From assembly GCA_019117445.1 (NCBI GenBank), contig DWZS01000023.1, positions 1 through 40,121 on the forward strand: 40,121 bases of DNA, read 5' to 3'. A program made the position numbers and the translations under genes. Source of the stretch: Candidatus Limosilactobacillus excrementigallinarum. Lineage in GTDB: Bacteria > Bacillota > Bacilli > Lactobacillales > Lactobacillaceae. Below the pieces are notes generated by a model. That model was given only the letters and a program-made list of their open reading frames with translations, was not told the DNA's origin and made no database searches. This document shows, one piece after another, positions 17,356 through 25,125 of this stretch (the first letter of the stretch is position 1; each line of letters starts with the position of its first letter).

Positions 17356-17883
17356 ATGAAATCGACAAAAAATCTACTAGGCCGTAGTGCCTTTGACCTC
17401 AGTGAGACGAAGTATTTTGAGTCCGTTTCAGTAAAAGACATTGCCTCACACGCTCAAGTCGAGCGGCAGACTTTTTATTACTATTTTTCAGATAAATATC
17501 AGTGCCTCAGTTTTTATCTTCAACAATGGGGCACCTTACTAGCGGAACGGGATGGCTCTACTAATCTTCAGCAACACTTACTGAATCTTTTAGATGTAAT
17601 TCGTAAACATAAAGAAGCAATTATTCATATTACATACGGCGATCAAGGGTACTCATTACTCAGTGCCTTTTTGGATACCGCATTAAATCAATTTATTTTA
17701 CAAAGTGAAGGGAAAAAAGCCACTGATCACCTTGATAAAGGTGCGCAATTCTTCGCTTATGGCATTCGGGGCATTATTATCGAATGGATTAAAAAAGGAA
17801 TGGACGATGATCCATCAACTTTATTAGCGAAAACGTTACCATCATCGACAGAAAGCGTCGATCGCCTATTTTCAGAAGTATAA
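17356..17883 (+). CDS. TetR/AcrR-family transcriptional regulator
   Basis: A 175-residue protein. The N-terminal helix-turn-helix reads FESVSVKDIASHAQVERQTFYYYFSDKYQ in two parts (about 24-52), typical of the DhaS/TetR group. The C-terminal ligand domain (about 70-170) is not recognisable to a named effector. The start is ATG 17356 with AGGAG 7 nt upstream; a second AGGAG sits 10 nt before that. It lies directly upstream of gadC, so it may act on the palindromes at 17887-17910 or 17948-17968. That role is inferred from position only. Confidence 0.85.
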   Translation: MKSTKNLLGRSAFDLSETKYFESVSVKDIASHAQVERQTFYYYFSDKYQCLSFYLQQWGTLLAERDGSTNLQQHLLNLLDVIRKHKEAIIHITYGDQGYSLLSAFLDTALNQFILQSEGKKATDHLDKGAQFFAYGIRGIIIEWIKKGMDDDPSTLLAKTLPSSTESVDRLFSEV

Positions 17884-17886
17884 AAT

Positions 17887-17910
17887 TATACACATTCCAT
17901 AAAATGTATA
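17887..17910. promoter_or_regulatory. Palindrome TATACA-N12-TGTATA upstream of gadC promoter
   Basis: Six-bp inverted arms at 17887-17892 and 17905-17910 lie just after the TetR stop and directly upstream of the proposed gadC -35 (17911-17916). There is no T-run, so an operator is more likely than a terminator. Confidence 0.4.
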
Positions 17911-17968
17911 TTTCATCTCAAATAGAGACCGTTTACAATGAACATGTAATCAGAACGGATCCCTGATT
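17911..17968 (+). promoter_or_regulatory. gadC promoter with AATCA-N11-TGATT operator
   Basis: TTTCAT (17911-17916), 17-bp spacer and TACAAT (17934-17939) form a candidate promoter. Eight nt past the -10 lies AATCA (17948-17952), 11 bp, TGATT (17964-17968). The same palindrome with the same spacing and the same offset from the -10 occurs at the second antiporter gene (23207-23227). This suggests a shared regulator. Confidence 0.6.
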
Positions 17969-18040
17969 AGTTTATTATTCCTGCGATCACAAATAGCGCT
18001 CACGTGATGGTAGTCAATAAAAAGTAGGAGATGGATTATT

Positions 18041-19507
18041 TTGGCTGAAAATAAACAAGAAGCCAAAGACCTGAAGGCAGTTAACCAGATTACTGGGTTC
18101 CAACTGTTCTCTATGACCACTTCAATGGTTATGACGGTCTATGGATTTGCTTCATTTGCTAAGCAAGGCGCTACGGCGTTCTTCTTCCTGTTCTTAGCTG
18201 GTATTTTATGGTTCTTACCTGTTACCCGTGCAGCTGGTGAAATGGCATCAGTTGATGGCTGGTCCAAGGGTGGTGTCTTCACCTGGGTAGGTAAGATGTA
18301 CAGTGAAAACTCTGGGTTCTCTGCATTGTTCTATCAATGGGTCCACATTACCGTTGGTATGAACACAATGATGATGTTCATCATCGCATGTTTCTCAGCT
18401 AGTTTGAGTTTACCTGCAATGTATGACAACCTTTGGGTTCGTTACATTTTGATTTTGATTATTATTTGGGGATTAATTGCCCTTCAACAACGTGGTACAA
18501 AGTTTACTGGTAAGATTGCCCAATGGGGATTCACACTCGGTGTTATTATTCCTGTATTCTTCTTACTATTCCTCTTTGCTGCTTACTTGTTAACTGGCCA
18601 CCACATGTTGATTACAATCAACTGGCACACAATCTTCCCACAAACTTGGTCTGGTAGTGTTCTGGTTGGATTTGTTCCATTTATCTTAGCATTCTGTGGT
18701 GCTGAAGGTTCTGCTCCTCACGTTAAGAACTTAAAGAACCCACATGCTTACGCTAAGGTTATGTTGGCATTATGTATCGCTGCTATTTGCTCTGATATCA
18801 TTGGTTCAATGTCAATCGCTGCTACAATTCCTAACGACAAGATTCAATTGAGTAACGGGATTGTGTTTGCTTACGGTTCATTAGCTTCAATGTTCCACAT
18901 GTCCGGTGAATTTATTCAACGTTTAACTGGTATTCTGTTAGCCCTTGGTGTGCTTGCCGAAATTAGTAGTTGGGTTGTTGGTCCAAACGCCGGGATGCAC
19001 GAAGCTGCTAAGAAGGGTTACCTTCCAGCACGGTTCGCTAAGTCAAACAAGAACGGCATTGGTACTAATGTCATGGTTCTCCAAGGAATCATCGTATGTA
19101 TCGTTGGTGCATGGTTAACCTTCGGTGCCGGCGGTTCCAAGAACGACATCAGTTTCCAAACTGCAATGAGTTTAACGGTTGCAATTTACATGTTAATGTA
19201 CTTAATGATGTTTGCTGCTTACTTCCGTTTGATCAACAAGCATGATGATCTACACCGGACATGGGTTGCTTCACGTTCTAAGTTCTTGAAGAACTTATAC
19301 GCAATTGTTGGTTTTGTTTTGACCGCATTTGCTTTGATTGTTACATTCTTCCCACCAAAGGGATACTCAGTAGCACAACAACACACTTACCTAATGCTGT
19401 TGATTGTCGGATTCGTAATTGTCTTCTTCGTTCCATTTATCATGCTTCGTTACCACAACAAGTGGACGAAGGAAGTTAAGGACGCAGGACTTTACGACGA
19501 AGATTAA
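18041..19507 (+). CDS. gadC: Glutamate:GABA antiporter GadC
   Basis: A 488-residue APC-superfamily transporter with about 12 helices. It exchanges extracellular glutamate for cytosolic GABA, which together with GadB consumes protons. GadC-type features: early MTVYGFASFAKQG, the AEGSAPHVKNLKNP loop, and EISSWVVGPNAGMHEAAKKGYLP. Its place before gadB supports the function. The start is TTG 18041, 10 nt after AGGAG; an ATG directly after AGGAG is out of frame and stops within 6 codons. After the first few codons it uses almost only AAG and AAC for Lys and Asn, as in highly expressed genes. Confidence 0.93.
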   Translation: MAENKQEAKDLKAVNQITGFQLFSMTTSMVMTVYGFASFAKQGATAFFFLFLAGILWFLPVTRAAGEMASVDGWSKGGVFTWVGKMYSENSGFSALFYQWVHITVGMNTMMMFIIACFSASLSLPAMYDNLWVRYILILIIIWGLIALQQRGTKFTGKIAQWGFTLGVIIPVFFLLFLFAAYLLTGHHMLITINWHTIFPQTWSGSVLVGFVPFILAFCGAEGSAPHVKNLKNPHAYAKVMLALCIAAICSDIIGSMSIAATIPNDKIQLSNGIVFAYGSLASMFHMSGEFIQRLTGILLALGVLAEISSWVVGPNAGMHEAAKKGYLPARFAKSNKNGIGTNVMVLQGIIVCIVGAWLTFGAGGSKNDISFQTAMSLTVAIYMLMYLMMFAAYFRLINKHDDLHRTWVASRSKFLKNLYAIVGFVLTAFALIVTFFPPKGYSVAQQHTYLMLLIVGFVIVFFVPFIMLRYHNKWTKEVKDAGLYDED

Positions 19508-19634
19508 TTATTACAAAATAACATATCGACTATCGTCAAAGTCCCTGAAAGGGGGAATTGGAGAACGAAATTAGTAGTTGTCTGATTTAGTAAAGTAGTA
19601 GTCATATATTTTGTAGCGATAGGTTTATAACACA

Positions 19635-19677
19635 AAGGAGGGGAAGGAATTAGTTGGCTGCTAATTCCGAAAACTAA
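19635..19677 (+). other. Seven-codon leader frame directly before gadB
   Basis: The strong ribosome site of this region (AAGGAGG 19635-19641, AAGGA 19644-19648) is 30-38 nt from the gadB ATG but well spaced for a TTG at 19654. That TTG opens a 7-codon frame (MAANSEN) with stop TAA at 19675-19677, one base before the gadB ATG at 19679. The layout suggests translational coupling. Alternatives: a frameshift remnant, or CTG initiation at 19658. Confidence 0.45.
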
Positions 19678-19678
19678 T

Positions 19679-21055
19679 ATGGCTGATATTAACGATGCTT
19701 TAGAGCAAAACTGGTTAGGTAGCGTTGAATCTGGCGAACATTTACCAGAAGAAGAAATGCCTGAAAAGGCAATGAACCCAAACGTTGCTGAACAATTAAT
19801 TCAACACTTCCGTTTGAACGAAGCAAAGGCTAACCAAAACTTGGCAACCTTCTGTTCAACTCAAATGGAACCACAAGCTGACAAGTTAATGGCAAGTGCA
19901 ATGAACACGAACGCCATTGACAAGTCAGAATACCCAAAGACGGCTGCCATGGAAGACCGTTGTGCTGCCATGATCGGTCACATGTGGGGTATTCCAGAAG
20001 ATGAAAAGTTCCGGAAGGACTTCATTGGTACTTCAACTGTTGGTTCATCAGAAGCATGTATGTTAGGTGGACTTTCCATGTTATTCTCATGGAAGCACCG
20101 TGCTAAGGCTAACGGCATCGACATCGATGACTTACACAACCACAAGCCAAACATGATCATTGGTTCTGGTTACCAAGTTGTTTGGGAAAAGTTCTGTACT
20201 TACTGGAACGTTGAAATGCGTCAAGTTAAGTTGGAACATGGTACCAACGAATCAAGCTTGAACATTGAAAAGGCAATGTCATTAGTTGACGAAAACACGA
20301 TTGGGATTGTTGCTGTCTTTGGTATTACCTTTACTGGTGAAATTGATGACGTTCAAGCTCTTGATGCTGAAGTAACTAAGTACAACGAAGCTCACAAGGA
20401 CATGCCAATTAAGATTCACGTTGACGCAGCTTACAACGGATTCTTTGCTCCTTGGGTTGACGGCTTCAAGCCATGGGACTTCCGTCTGAAGAACGTTGCT
20501 TCAATCAACGTTTCTGGTCACAAGTACGGAATGGTTTACCCTGGTTTAGGTTGGACTATTTGGCGTAAGAACGACTACGAACACCTTCCAAAGGAAATGC
20601 GGTTCTCTGTACCATACCTTGGTGGTTCAGTTGACTCCATTGCTATTAACTTCTCCCACTCTGGTGCTCACATTGTAGGTCAATACTACAACTTAATCCG
20701 GTTTGGTAAGGAAGGCTTCCGTGCAGTTATGGAAAACGTACGGAAGGTATCAACTCACATTAGTGAAGTTTTGAAGGCCACTGGTTACTTCGAAATGATT
20801 ACCGATGGTTCACTTCTTCCAATTAACACTTGGAAGCTTCGTGATGACGTTGATGTTAAGTGGAACCTTTATGACATGGAAGATGCCCTTCGTTCATACG
20901 GTTGGCAAGTTCCTGCATACCCACTTCCAAAGGATCGTGACGACGAAACTGTTGAACGGATCGTTGTTCGTCCAGGAATGAGTATGACAATCGCTGATGA
21001 CTTTGCTGAAGACCTCAACCAAGCCATTGACGACTTAAACAAGAAGTTTAACTAA
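19679..21055 (+). CDS. gadB: Glutamate decarboxylase GadB
   Basis: A 458-residue PLP enzyme converting glutamate and a proton to GABA and CO2. Group II decarboxylase marks are clear: HVDAAYNG at about 247-254 (D249 binds the pyridine nitrogen) and the PLP lysine K282 in SGHKYG. The N-terminus includes NLATFCSTQMEP and NAIDKSEYP, typical of GadB. It lies 171 nt after gadC and is closed by a terminator. The ATG has no ribosome site at normal distance; translation may be coupled to a short leader frame. Codon use is strongly biased (AAG, AAC), implying high expression. Confidence 0.96.
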   Translation: MADINDALEQNWLGSVESGEHLPEEEMPEKAMNPNVAEQLIQHFRLNEAKANQNLATFCSTQMEPQADKLMASAMNTNAIDKSEYPKTAAMEDRCAAMIGHMWGIPEDEKFRKDFIGTSTVGSSEACMLGGLSMLFSWKHRAKANGIDIDDLHNHKPNMIIGSGYQVVWEKFCTYWNVEMRQVKLEHGTNESSLNIEKAMSLVDENTIGIVAVFGITFTGEIDDVQALDAEVTKYNEAHKDMPIKIHVDAAYNGFFAPWVDGFKPWDFRLKNVASINVSGHKYGMVYPGLGWTIWRKNDYEHLPKEMRFSVPYLGGSVDSIAINFSHSGAHIVGQYYNLIRFGKEGFRAVMENVRKVSTHISEVLKATGYFEMITDGSLLPINTWKLRDDVDVKWNLYDMEDALRSYGWQVPAYPLPKDRDDETVERIVVRPGMSMTIADDFAEDLNQAIDDLNKKFN

Positions 21056-21082
21056 TTAGTTCGCTAGTTAGTTGATTCAAGT

Positions 21083-21118
21083 AAAAGCTCTTTTGGTAAA
21101 TACCAAAAGGGCTTTTTT
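21083..21118 (+). terminator. gadB terminator
   Basis: A 16-bp stem (21083-21098 with 21101-21116, mostly Watson-Crick) runs into TTTTTT. Strong intrinsic terminator after gadB. Confidence 0.9.
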
Positions 21119-21152
21119 GATCGCTCAGATCAAGTTAATGGGAGGGATCGAA

Positions 21153-21557
21153 TTGATTGTGTTATATACATCCGTTGATTCTTCATCTTGTCGTAAAGCC
21201 CGTCAGTGGTTTCATCAACACAAAATTGCGGTTTGTGAGCACAATATTTCAATTGAGGGGATTACAATTGATCGGCTCATTAAAATTATGCAACGGACAG
21301 AAAATGGGACTCAGGATATTGTTAGTACCCGATCGCATTCTTATAAAAAATTACCGGTACCAATTGATGAATTAACTTTTAGTGCTTTTCTGCGGTTAAT
21401 TTGTCGAAATCCGGCACTCTTAAAAACGCCGATTATTGTTTCTGATGATTGTATCCAAATTGGGTTTAATCAGGATGCCATTCGTCGTTTTATTCCACTT
21501 AAGGTTCGTCAGTTAGAGATTATGAACTTTGAACAACGCTTAAAAGTAGTGAAGTAA
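21153..21557 (+). CDS. Spx/ArsC-family regulator paralogue with a single cysteine
   Basis: A 134-residue protein, the Spx length. The core motif TENGTQDIVSTRSHSYKKL matches the Spx RNA-polymerase-contact region, and the end (FIPLKVRQLEI) also fits. In Spx the redox switch is CxxC near residue 10; here positions 10-13 read SSSC, so only the second Cys remains and the disulfide cannot form. The start is TTG 21153, six nt after GGGAGGG; an upstream in-frame start (21072) would place the gadB terminator inside the coding sequence and is rejected. Other family members act through the RNA polymerase alpha subunit; its targets are unknown. Confidence 0.85.
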   Translation: MIVLYTSVDSSSCRKARQWFHQHKIAVCEHNISIEGITIDRLIKIMQRTENGTQDIVSTRSHSYKKLPVPIDELTFSAFLRLICRNPALLKTPIIVSDDCIQIGFNQDAIRRFIPLKVRQLEIMNFEQRLKVVK

Positions 21558-21600
21558 GTGTTGATGACTAACTGGAATGCGAACAGCATGAGAAATAAAT

Positions 21601-21637
21601 GAGCTTCAGTGTCAGGCTTTGCTAAACACTGGAGCTC
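21601..21637. terminator. 12-bp hairpin between Spx paralogue and second permease
   Basis: GAGCTTCAGTGT (21601-21612) pairs with ACACTGGAGCTC (21626-21637), one G-T pair. On the minus strand it is followed by an interrupted T-rich stretch, so it may terminate the minus-strand permease transcript. Confidence 0.5.
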
Positions 21638-21651
21638 TATTTACAATTATG

Positions 21652-21698
21652 GGAGCATAAACCCGAAGTCATAAATAGCTTCGGTTATGTTCCTTTTT
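21652..21698 (+). terminator. Terminator of Spx paralogue
   Basis: A stem of about 15 bp (21652-21668 with 21679-21693) with CCGAAG/CTTCGG core, followed by TTTTT. Confidence 0.8.
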
Positions 21699-21729
21699 GA
21701 TTCGCTTTTATTAAAACTAAATTACGTGA

Positions 21730-23184
21730 CTAATTATCAGAATGATGTTGTTGCTCATCTAATAATCCAGTGTGATGTTTTCTTGTGGCATAATAAATAG
21801 CAAATGGAATAATGACGACAATCACAAAACAGGAAATCAAGATTGTCATATAAGTTCCTGCAGATGAAGCCGGGAGCGAACTGGTTGGGAAAAATGAAAT
21901 AATAAAAGCAAAGAGGGTCACAAGAAAACCGCAGGCAGCAATGATGGTTTTACCAACGGTACCACCTGGAACGTTATAAGTTCGTGGAAGGTCCTGCTTC
22001 TTGAAGACCAGAACCAAATAGCCAATAAAGAATAAGAAATAGCCCACTAAGTAGATAACAACAGTCAGTCCCATTGCAGCAAAGAATGAAACGTCACCGC
22101 CACCACCACCAAGGTTTAAAACAGCGTCCCAGATGGAGACAATAATTCCTTGAACCATGATTAAGCGAACGGGGATGTTATGTTGGTTAGTATTTTGAAA
22201 ATATTTTGGGAGGATCCCAACTTTAGCAGTGTCATAAATCGCTCGTGAAGGACCAGTTACCCATGAACTAATTTCGGCAATTACTCCACAGGCAAGCATT
22301 AAGCCCACAATCCGTGTTAACCAGCCAAGTGAACCATGACTTAAATGAATAAAGAGATAATTAAAAGCTTGAACAACCCCAGCACTAAGAGAAAGTTGTT
22401 TTTGGGGAATTACGGCTGCAACAGTGAGACCGCCAAATGTATCAAGAAAAATTGCTAAAATAACGAGAATAAACATGACCAATGGGTAATTTTTATTCGG
22501 GTTCTTTAATTCGTTAATGTAAGAAGCGGATGCTTCACCACCCATGTAAGCTAAGATAAATGATACAAAAACAACGAGGGTAGTGACCTTAGTAAAGTCA
22601 GGAATAAATGCTTGAGAACTAAAAGTAATCAGCAGTTTACCACCGGAGCATAAGTACCAAATAGCAAGAATGAATAAAATAGCTGAAGGAATTAAAATTC
22701 CAATCATAAAGCCAAACTTGGCAATCTTTTGAGTATACTGGGTTCCACCAAGTTGTGAGAGCGTTACTAACCAGAAAATGATGAGGACACCAAAGAATTT
22801 AACCCAAGGATTATTTGCTAATGCGGGCCAACTAACCACGAATGATAGGGCTCCTAAAATGAAGTAAATCATTGTGCAAAAGTTGACGGTAATTTGAAAC
22901 CATTGAAAGAAAATAGCTGCAAACCCAAATCGTTGTCCTAAGGTATGACTAACCCAACTAAATTCACCTCCACCATTATCGTTCCATCCTTTAACAGTTG
23001 CCATTTCAGCAGCACAAAGAGCAACGGGGATAAACCAGAAAATTCCTCCTAAAACGAGAAAGAATACCAGGTGAAGTTTTGATGTCGCAAACGTCGGATA
23101 TTCGTAAACAGTTAAAACCATCGCTGCCGTGATGGAGAAGAATCCCCACATTGTGAGGGTTCTTTTATTTTGTAAAGCACTCAT
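21730..23184 (-). CDS. Second GadC-like APC permease (glutamate/GABA antiporter family)
   Basis: A 484-residue APC transporter with about 12 helices. It is related to the GadC at 18041 (shared EMATVKGW near helix 2, GGEASASYINELKNPNKNYP loop, EISSWVTGPSRAIYDTAKVGILP). It could be a second glutamate/GABA antiporter or carry another amino acid; YjeM-type proteins are similar. Unlike gadC it uses many AAA and AAT codons, so lower expression is likely. The start has a clear AAAGGAG site. Its promoter carries the same AATCA-N11-TGATT palindrome as gadC. Genes of this kind beside gadB and gltX are known in lactobacilli. Confidence 0.85.
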   Translation of the reverse strand: MSALQNKRTLTMWGFFSITAAMVLTVYEYPTFATSKLHLVFFLVLGGIFWFIPVALCAAEMATVKGWNDNGGGEFSWVSHTLGQRFGFAAIFFQWFQITVNFCTMIYFILGALSFVVSWPALANNPWVKFFGVLIIFWLVTLSQLGGTQYTQKIAKFGFMIGILIPSAILFILAIWYLCSGGKLLITFSSQAFIPDFTKVTTLVVFVSFILAYMGGEASASYINELKNPNKNYPLVMFILVILAIFLDTFGGLTVAAVIPQKQLSLSAGVVQAFNYLFIHLSHGSLGWLTRIVGLMLACGVIAEISSWVTGPSRAIYDTAKVGILPKYFQNTNQHNIPVRLIMVQGIIVSIWDAVLNLGGGGGDVSFFAAMGLTVVIYLVGYFLFFIGYLVLVFKKQDLPRTYNVPGGTVGKTIIAACGFLVTLFAFIISFFPTSSLPASSAGTYMTILISCFVIVVIIPFAIYYATRKHHTGLLDEQQHHSDN

Positions 23185-23206
23185 AATCTTACTCCTTTCA
23201 TATTTT

Positions 23207-23263
23207 AATCATTGACAATCAATGATTTGGCTTAACTATAGAACCGCTAAAATGGTTTTACAA
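23207..23263 (-). promoter_or_regulatory. Promoter and 9-bp-arm operator of the second permease
   Basis: On the minus strand TTGTAA (plus 23258-23263), 17-bp spacer and TATAGT (plus 23235-23240) form a strong promoter. Seven bp beyond the -10 begins a perfect palindrome: AATCATTGA (23207-23215), CAA, TCAATGATT (23219-23227). It covers the start of transcription, the usual position of a repressor site. Confidence 0.7.
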
Positions 23264-23338
23264 AAATAACGCACTTTTTCATGACTTGATAGATAAAATT
23301 GACAGTTTAACGTGACTGAACAAAAATGACGATTTAAA

Positions 23339-23366
23339 TTGTTAATAGTGACCGTTTTGATATAAA
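23339..23366 (+). promoter_or_regulatory. Candidate gltX promoter
   Basis: TTGTTA (23339-23344), 16-bp spacer, TATAAA (23361-23366). A second, weaker option has TAAAAT at 23404-23409. Confidence 0.5.
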
Positions 23367-23416
23367 GTTATGGATATACCTTTTAATTTTTCTTACACAA
23401 TGGTAAAATAGTCATA

Positions 23417-23465
23417 AGTCTTAGGGATGGGGATTCGCTAGGAGACCCATCTTTTTAGTAAGATT
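23417..23465 (+). promoter_or_regulatory. Terminator-like hairpin in gltX leader
   Basis: GATGGG (23426-23431) pairs with CCCATC (23446-23451), followed at once by TTTTT (23452-23456). An outer pairing AGTCTTA (23417-23423) with TAAGATT (23459-23465) could enclose and compete with the terminator. The hairpin is 37 nt before the gltX ATG. No T-box sequence is present, so any attenuation must use another signal. Confidence 0.5.
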
Positions 23466-23492
23466 AATTTCTGATGGAGAGAGGATATTACT

Positions 23493-25001
23493 ATGGATAA
23501 AAAGGTTAGAGTACGTTATGCTCCAAGTCCAACGGGCTTCTTGCATATCGGTAATGCACAATCTGCACTTTTTAACTATCTGTTTGCTCGTCACTTTAAT
23601 GGAACAATGGTTCTTCGGATTGAAGATACTGATATTGCACGGAATGTGCCACACGGTGAAGAGTCGCAGATGGAGAACTTGCACTGGTTGGGTGTTGACT
23701 GGGATGAAGGTCCAGATAAGCCAAATCCTAAGTATGCCCCATACCATCAAACTGAACGTAATAAGGAAGGTATTTACCACAAGTACGTTCAAAAGTTAAT
23801 TGACGAAGGTAAGGCCTACTATGACTACACCACTGAAGAAGAACTTCAAAAGATGCGTGAAGAACAAAAGGCCAAGGGTGAAACTCCTCGTTACGATGGT
23901 CACTGGTACAACGCTAGCCAAGAAGAAATTGACGCTGCCAAGGCTAAGGGAATTAAGCCTTCTGTTCGTCTGCACTTGCCAAAGGATCACACCCTTGAAT
24001 GGGATGACTGGGCATTAGGCCACATTTCATTCAACTCTGACAACCTTGGTGGGGACTTTGTTATCGAAAAGAACAACGGAATGCCTACTTACAACTTTGC
24101 CGTTGTTATCGATGACTATTTGATGGACATTACCGACTGTCTTCGTGGTGCTGACCACATCGCCAACACACCAAAGCAAATTGCGGTTTACGAAGCCCTC
24201 GGTGTTGATCACCCACACTTCTGTCACATTTCACTGATCTTCAACCCAGCAACTGGTAAGAAGTTGAGTAAGCGTGATAAGAATACTCTGCAATTCATTA
24301 GCCAATACCACCGTCATGGTTACCTCAAGGAAGCTATCTTTAACTTCATTGCCTTCCTTGGTTGGTCACCAGTTGGTGAAAAGGAAATTTATTCTAAGGA
24401 AGAATTAATTAAGGCTTACGATCCTAACCGGATGTCTAACTCACCAGCTTACTTCGATCAACACAAGCTTGATTGGATGAATGCTGAATACATCAAGAAG
24501 ATGTCAGTGGACGAATTAGCTGACCGGATCATGACCTTAGTTCATGAAAATGATTCTGAAGAAGCTAACAAGCTGAATGATTTGAAGATGAGTGATGATG
24601 ATCTTCGGGCATTGCTCAAGAAGGTTATTCACATTCACCAACGTGATGTTTACAAGTTAATCGAAATCATGGATTACGCTTGGTTCTACGCAACGATCTT
24701 AGACCAAGACCTTTCATACGATGACTTTGCAAACTTTGACAAGGATGAAACACTTGCTGTATTGAACGGCATTAAGGATTCAGTTAAGGACTTGTCTGAT
24801 GACACGACACCAGATGCTTACAACGACCTGATTAAGAAGGTTGGTAAGGATGTCAATGTTAAGGGACAAAAGCTTTACTTCCCATTGAACATTGCCTTCA
24901 CTGGTAAGAGTTCTGCTCCACAAATCAATGAAATCATGGCAGTTTATCCAGTAGCTACTACTGTTAAACTCCTTGATAAGGCAATTGCTTCATTGAACTA
25001 A
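23493..25001 (+). CDS. gltX: Glutamate--tRNA ligase GltX
   Basis: A 502-residue class I synthetase. ATP-binding motif HIGN at 18-21 ([13 protein letters not shown]) and KLSKR at 257-261 stand for HIGH and KMSKS. A C-terminal helical anticodon-binding domain follows (about 330-502). Most lactobacilli lack GlnRS, so this enzyme is probably non-discriminating and also charges tRNA-Gln with glutamate for GatCAB; that is inference. The start has a GAGAGG site. Codon use is highly biased, as in gadB. It is divergent from the second permease and closes the glutamate region. Confidence 0.96.
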   Translation: MDKKVRVRYAPSPTGFLHIGNAQSALFNYLFARHFNGTMVLRIEDTDIARNVPHGEESQMENLHWLGVDWDEGPDKPNPKYAPYHQTERNKEGIYHKYVQKLIDEGKAYYDYTTEEELQKMREEQKAKGETPRYDGHWYNASQEEIDAAKAKGIKPSVRLHLPKDHTLEWDDWALGHISFNSDNLGGDFVIEKNNGMPTYNFAVVIDDYLMDITDCLRGADHIANTPKQIAVYEALGVDHPHFCHISLIFNPATGKKLSKRDKNTLQFISQYHRHGYLKEAIFNFIAFLGWSPVGEKEIYSKEELIKAYDPNRMSNSPAYFDQHKLDWMNAEYIKKMSVDELADRIMTLVHENDSEEANKLNDLKMSDDDLRALLKKVIHIHQRDVYKLIEIMDYAWFYATILDQDLSYDDFANFDKDETLAVLNGIKDSVKDLSDDTTPDAYNDLIKKVGKDVNVKGQKLYFPLNIAFTGKSSAPQINEIMAVYPVATTVKLLDKAIASLN

Positions 25002-25016
25002 TGGCTTAAGTTAGTG

Positions 25017-25053
25017 AAATAGGCGATCTCAATTTTGAGATCGCCTATTTTTT
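25017..25053 (+). terminator. gltX terminator
   Basis: A perfect 15-bp stem (25017-25031 with 25036-25050), 4-nt loop, then T-run. Confidence 0.93.
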
Positions 25054-25060
25054 GTGGTTA

Positions 25061-25097
25061 AAAAAACGAGGCCAGATTTTAAATTACATCTAGTCTC
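25061..25097 (-). terminator. trpS terminator
   Basis: On the minus strand GAGACTAGAT pairs with ATCTGGCCTC (one mismatch, one wobble) and is followed by G and a run of T (plus A-run about 25060-25066). Confidence 0.75.
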
Positions 25098-25125
25098 TGA
25101 CTTTTTAAAATATTATTAGCTGTTG

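Noticed and set aside
19508-19634. Separate gadB promoter or terminator between gadC and gadB
   Set aside because: No -35/-10 pair with acceptable spacing and only a tiny CCCT/AGGG hairpin; gadC-gadB co-transcription is the simpler reading.
21072-21152. Longer Spx-like protein starting at 21072
   Set aside because: It would run through the gadB terminator; TTG 21153 gives the family N-terminus and has a ribosome site.
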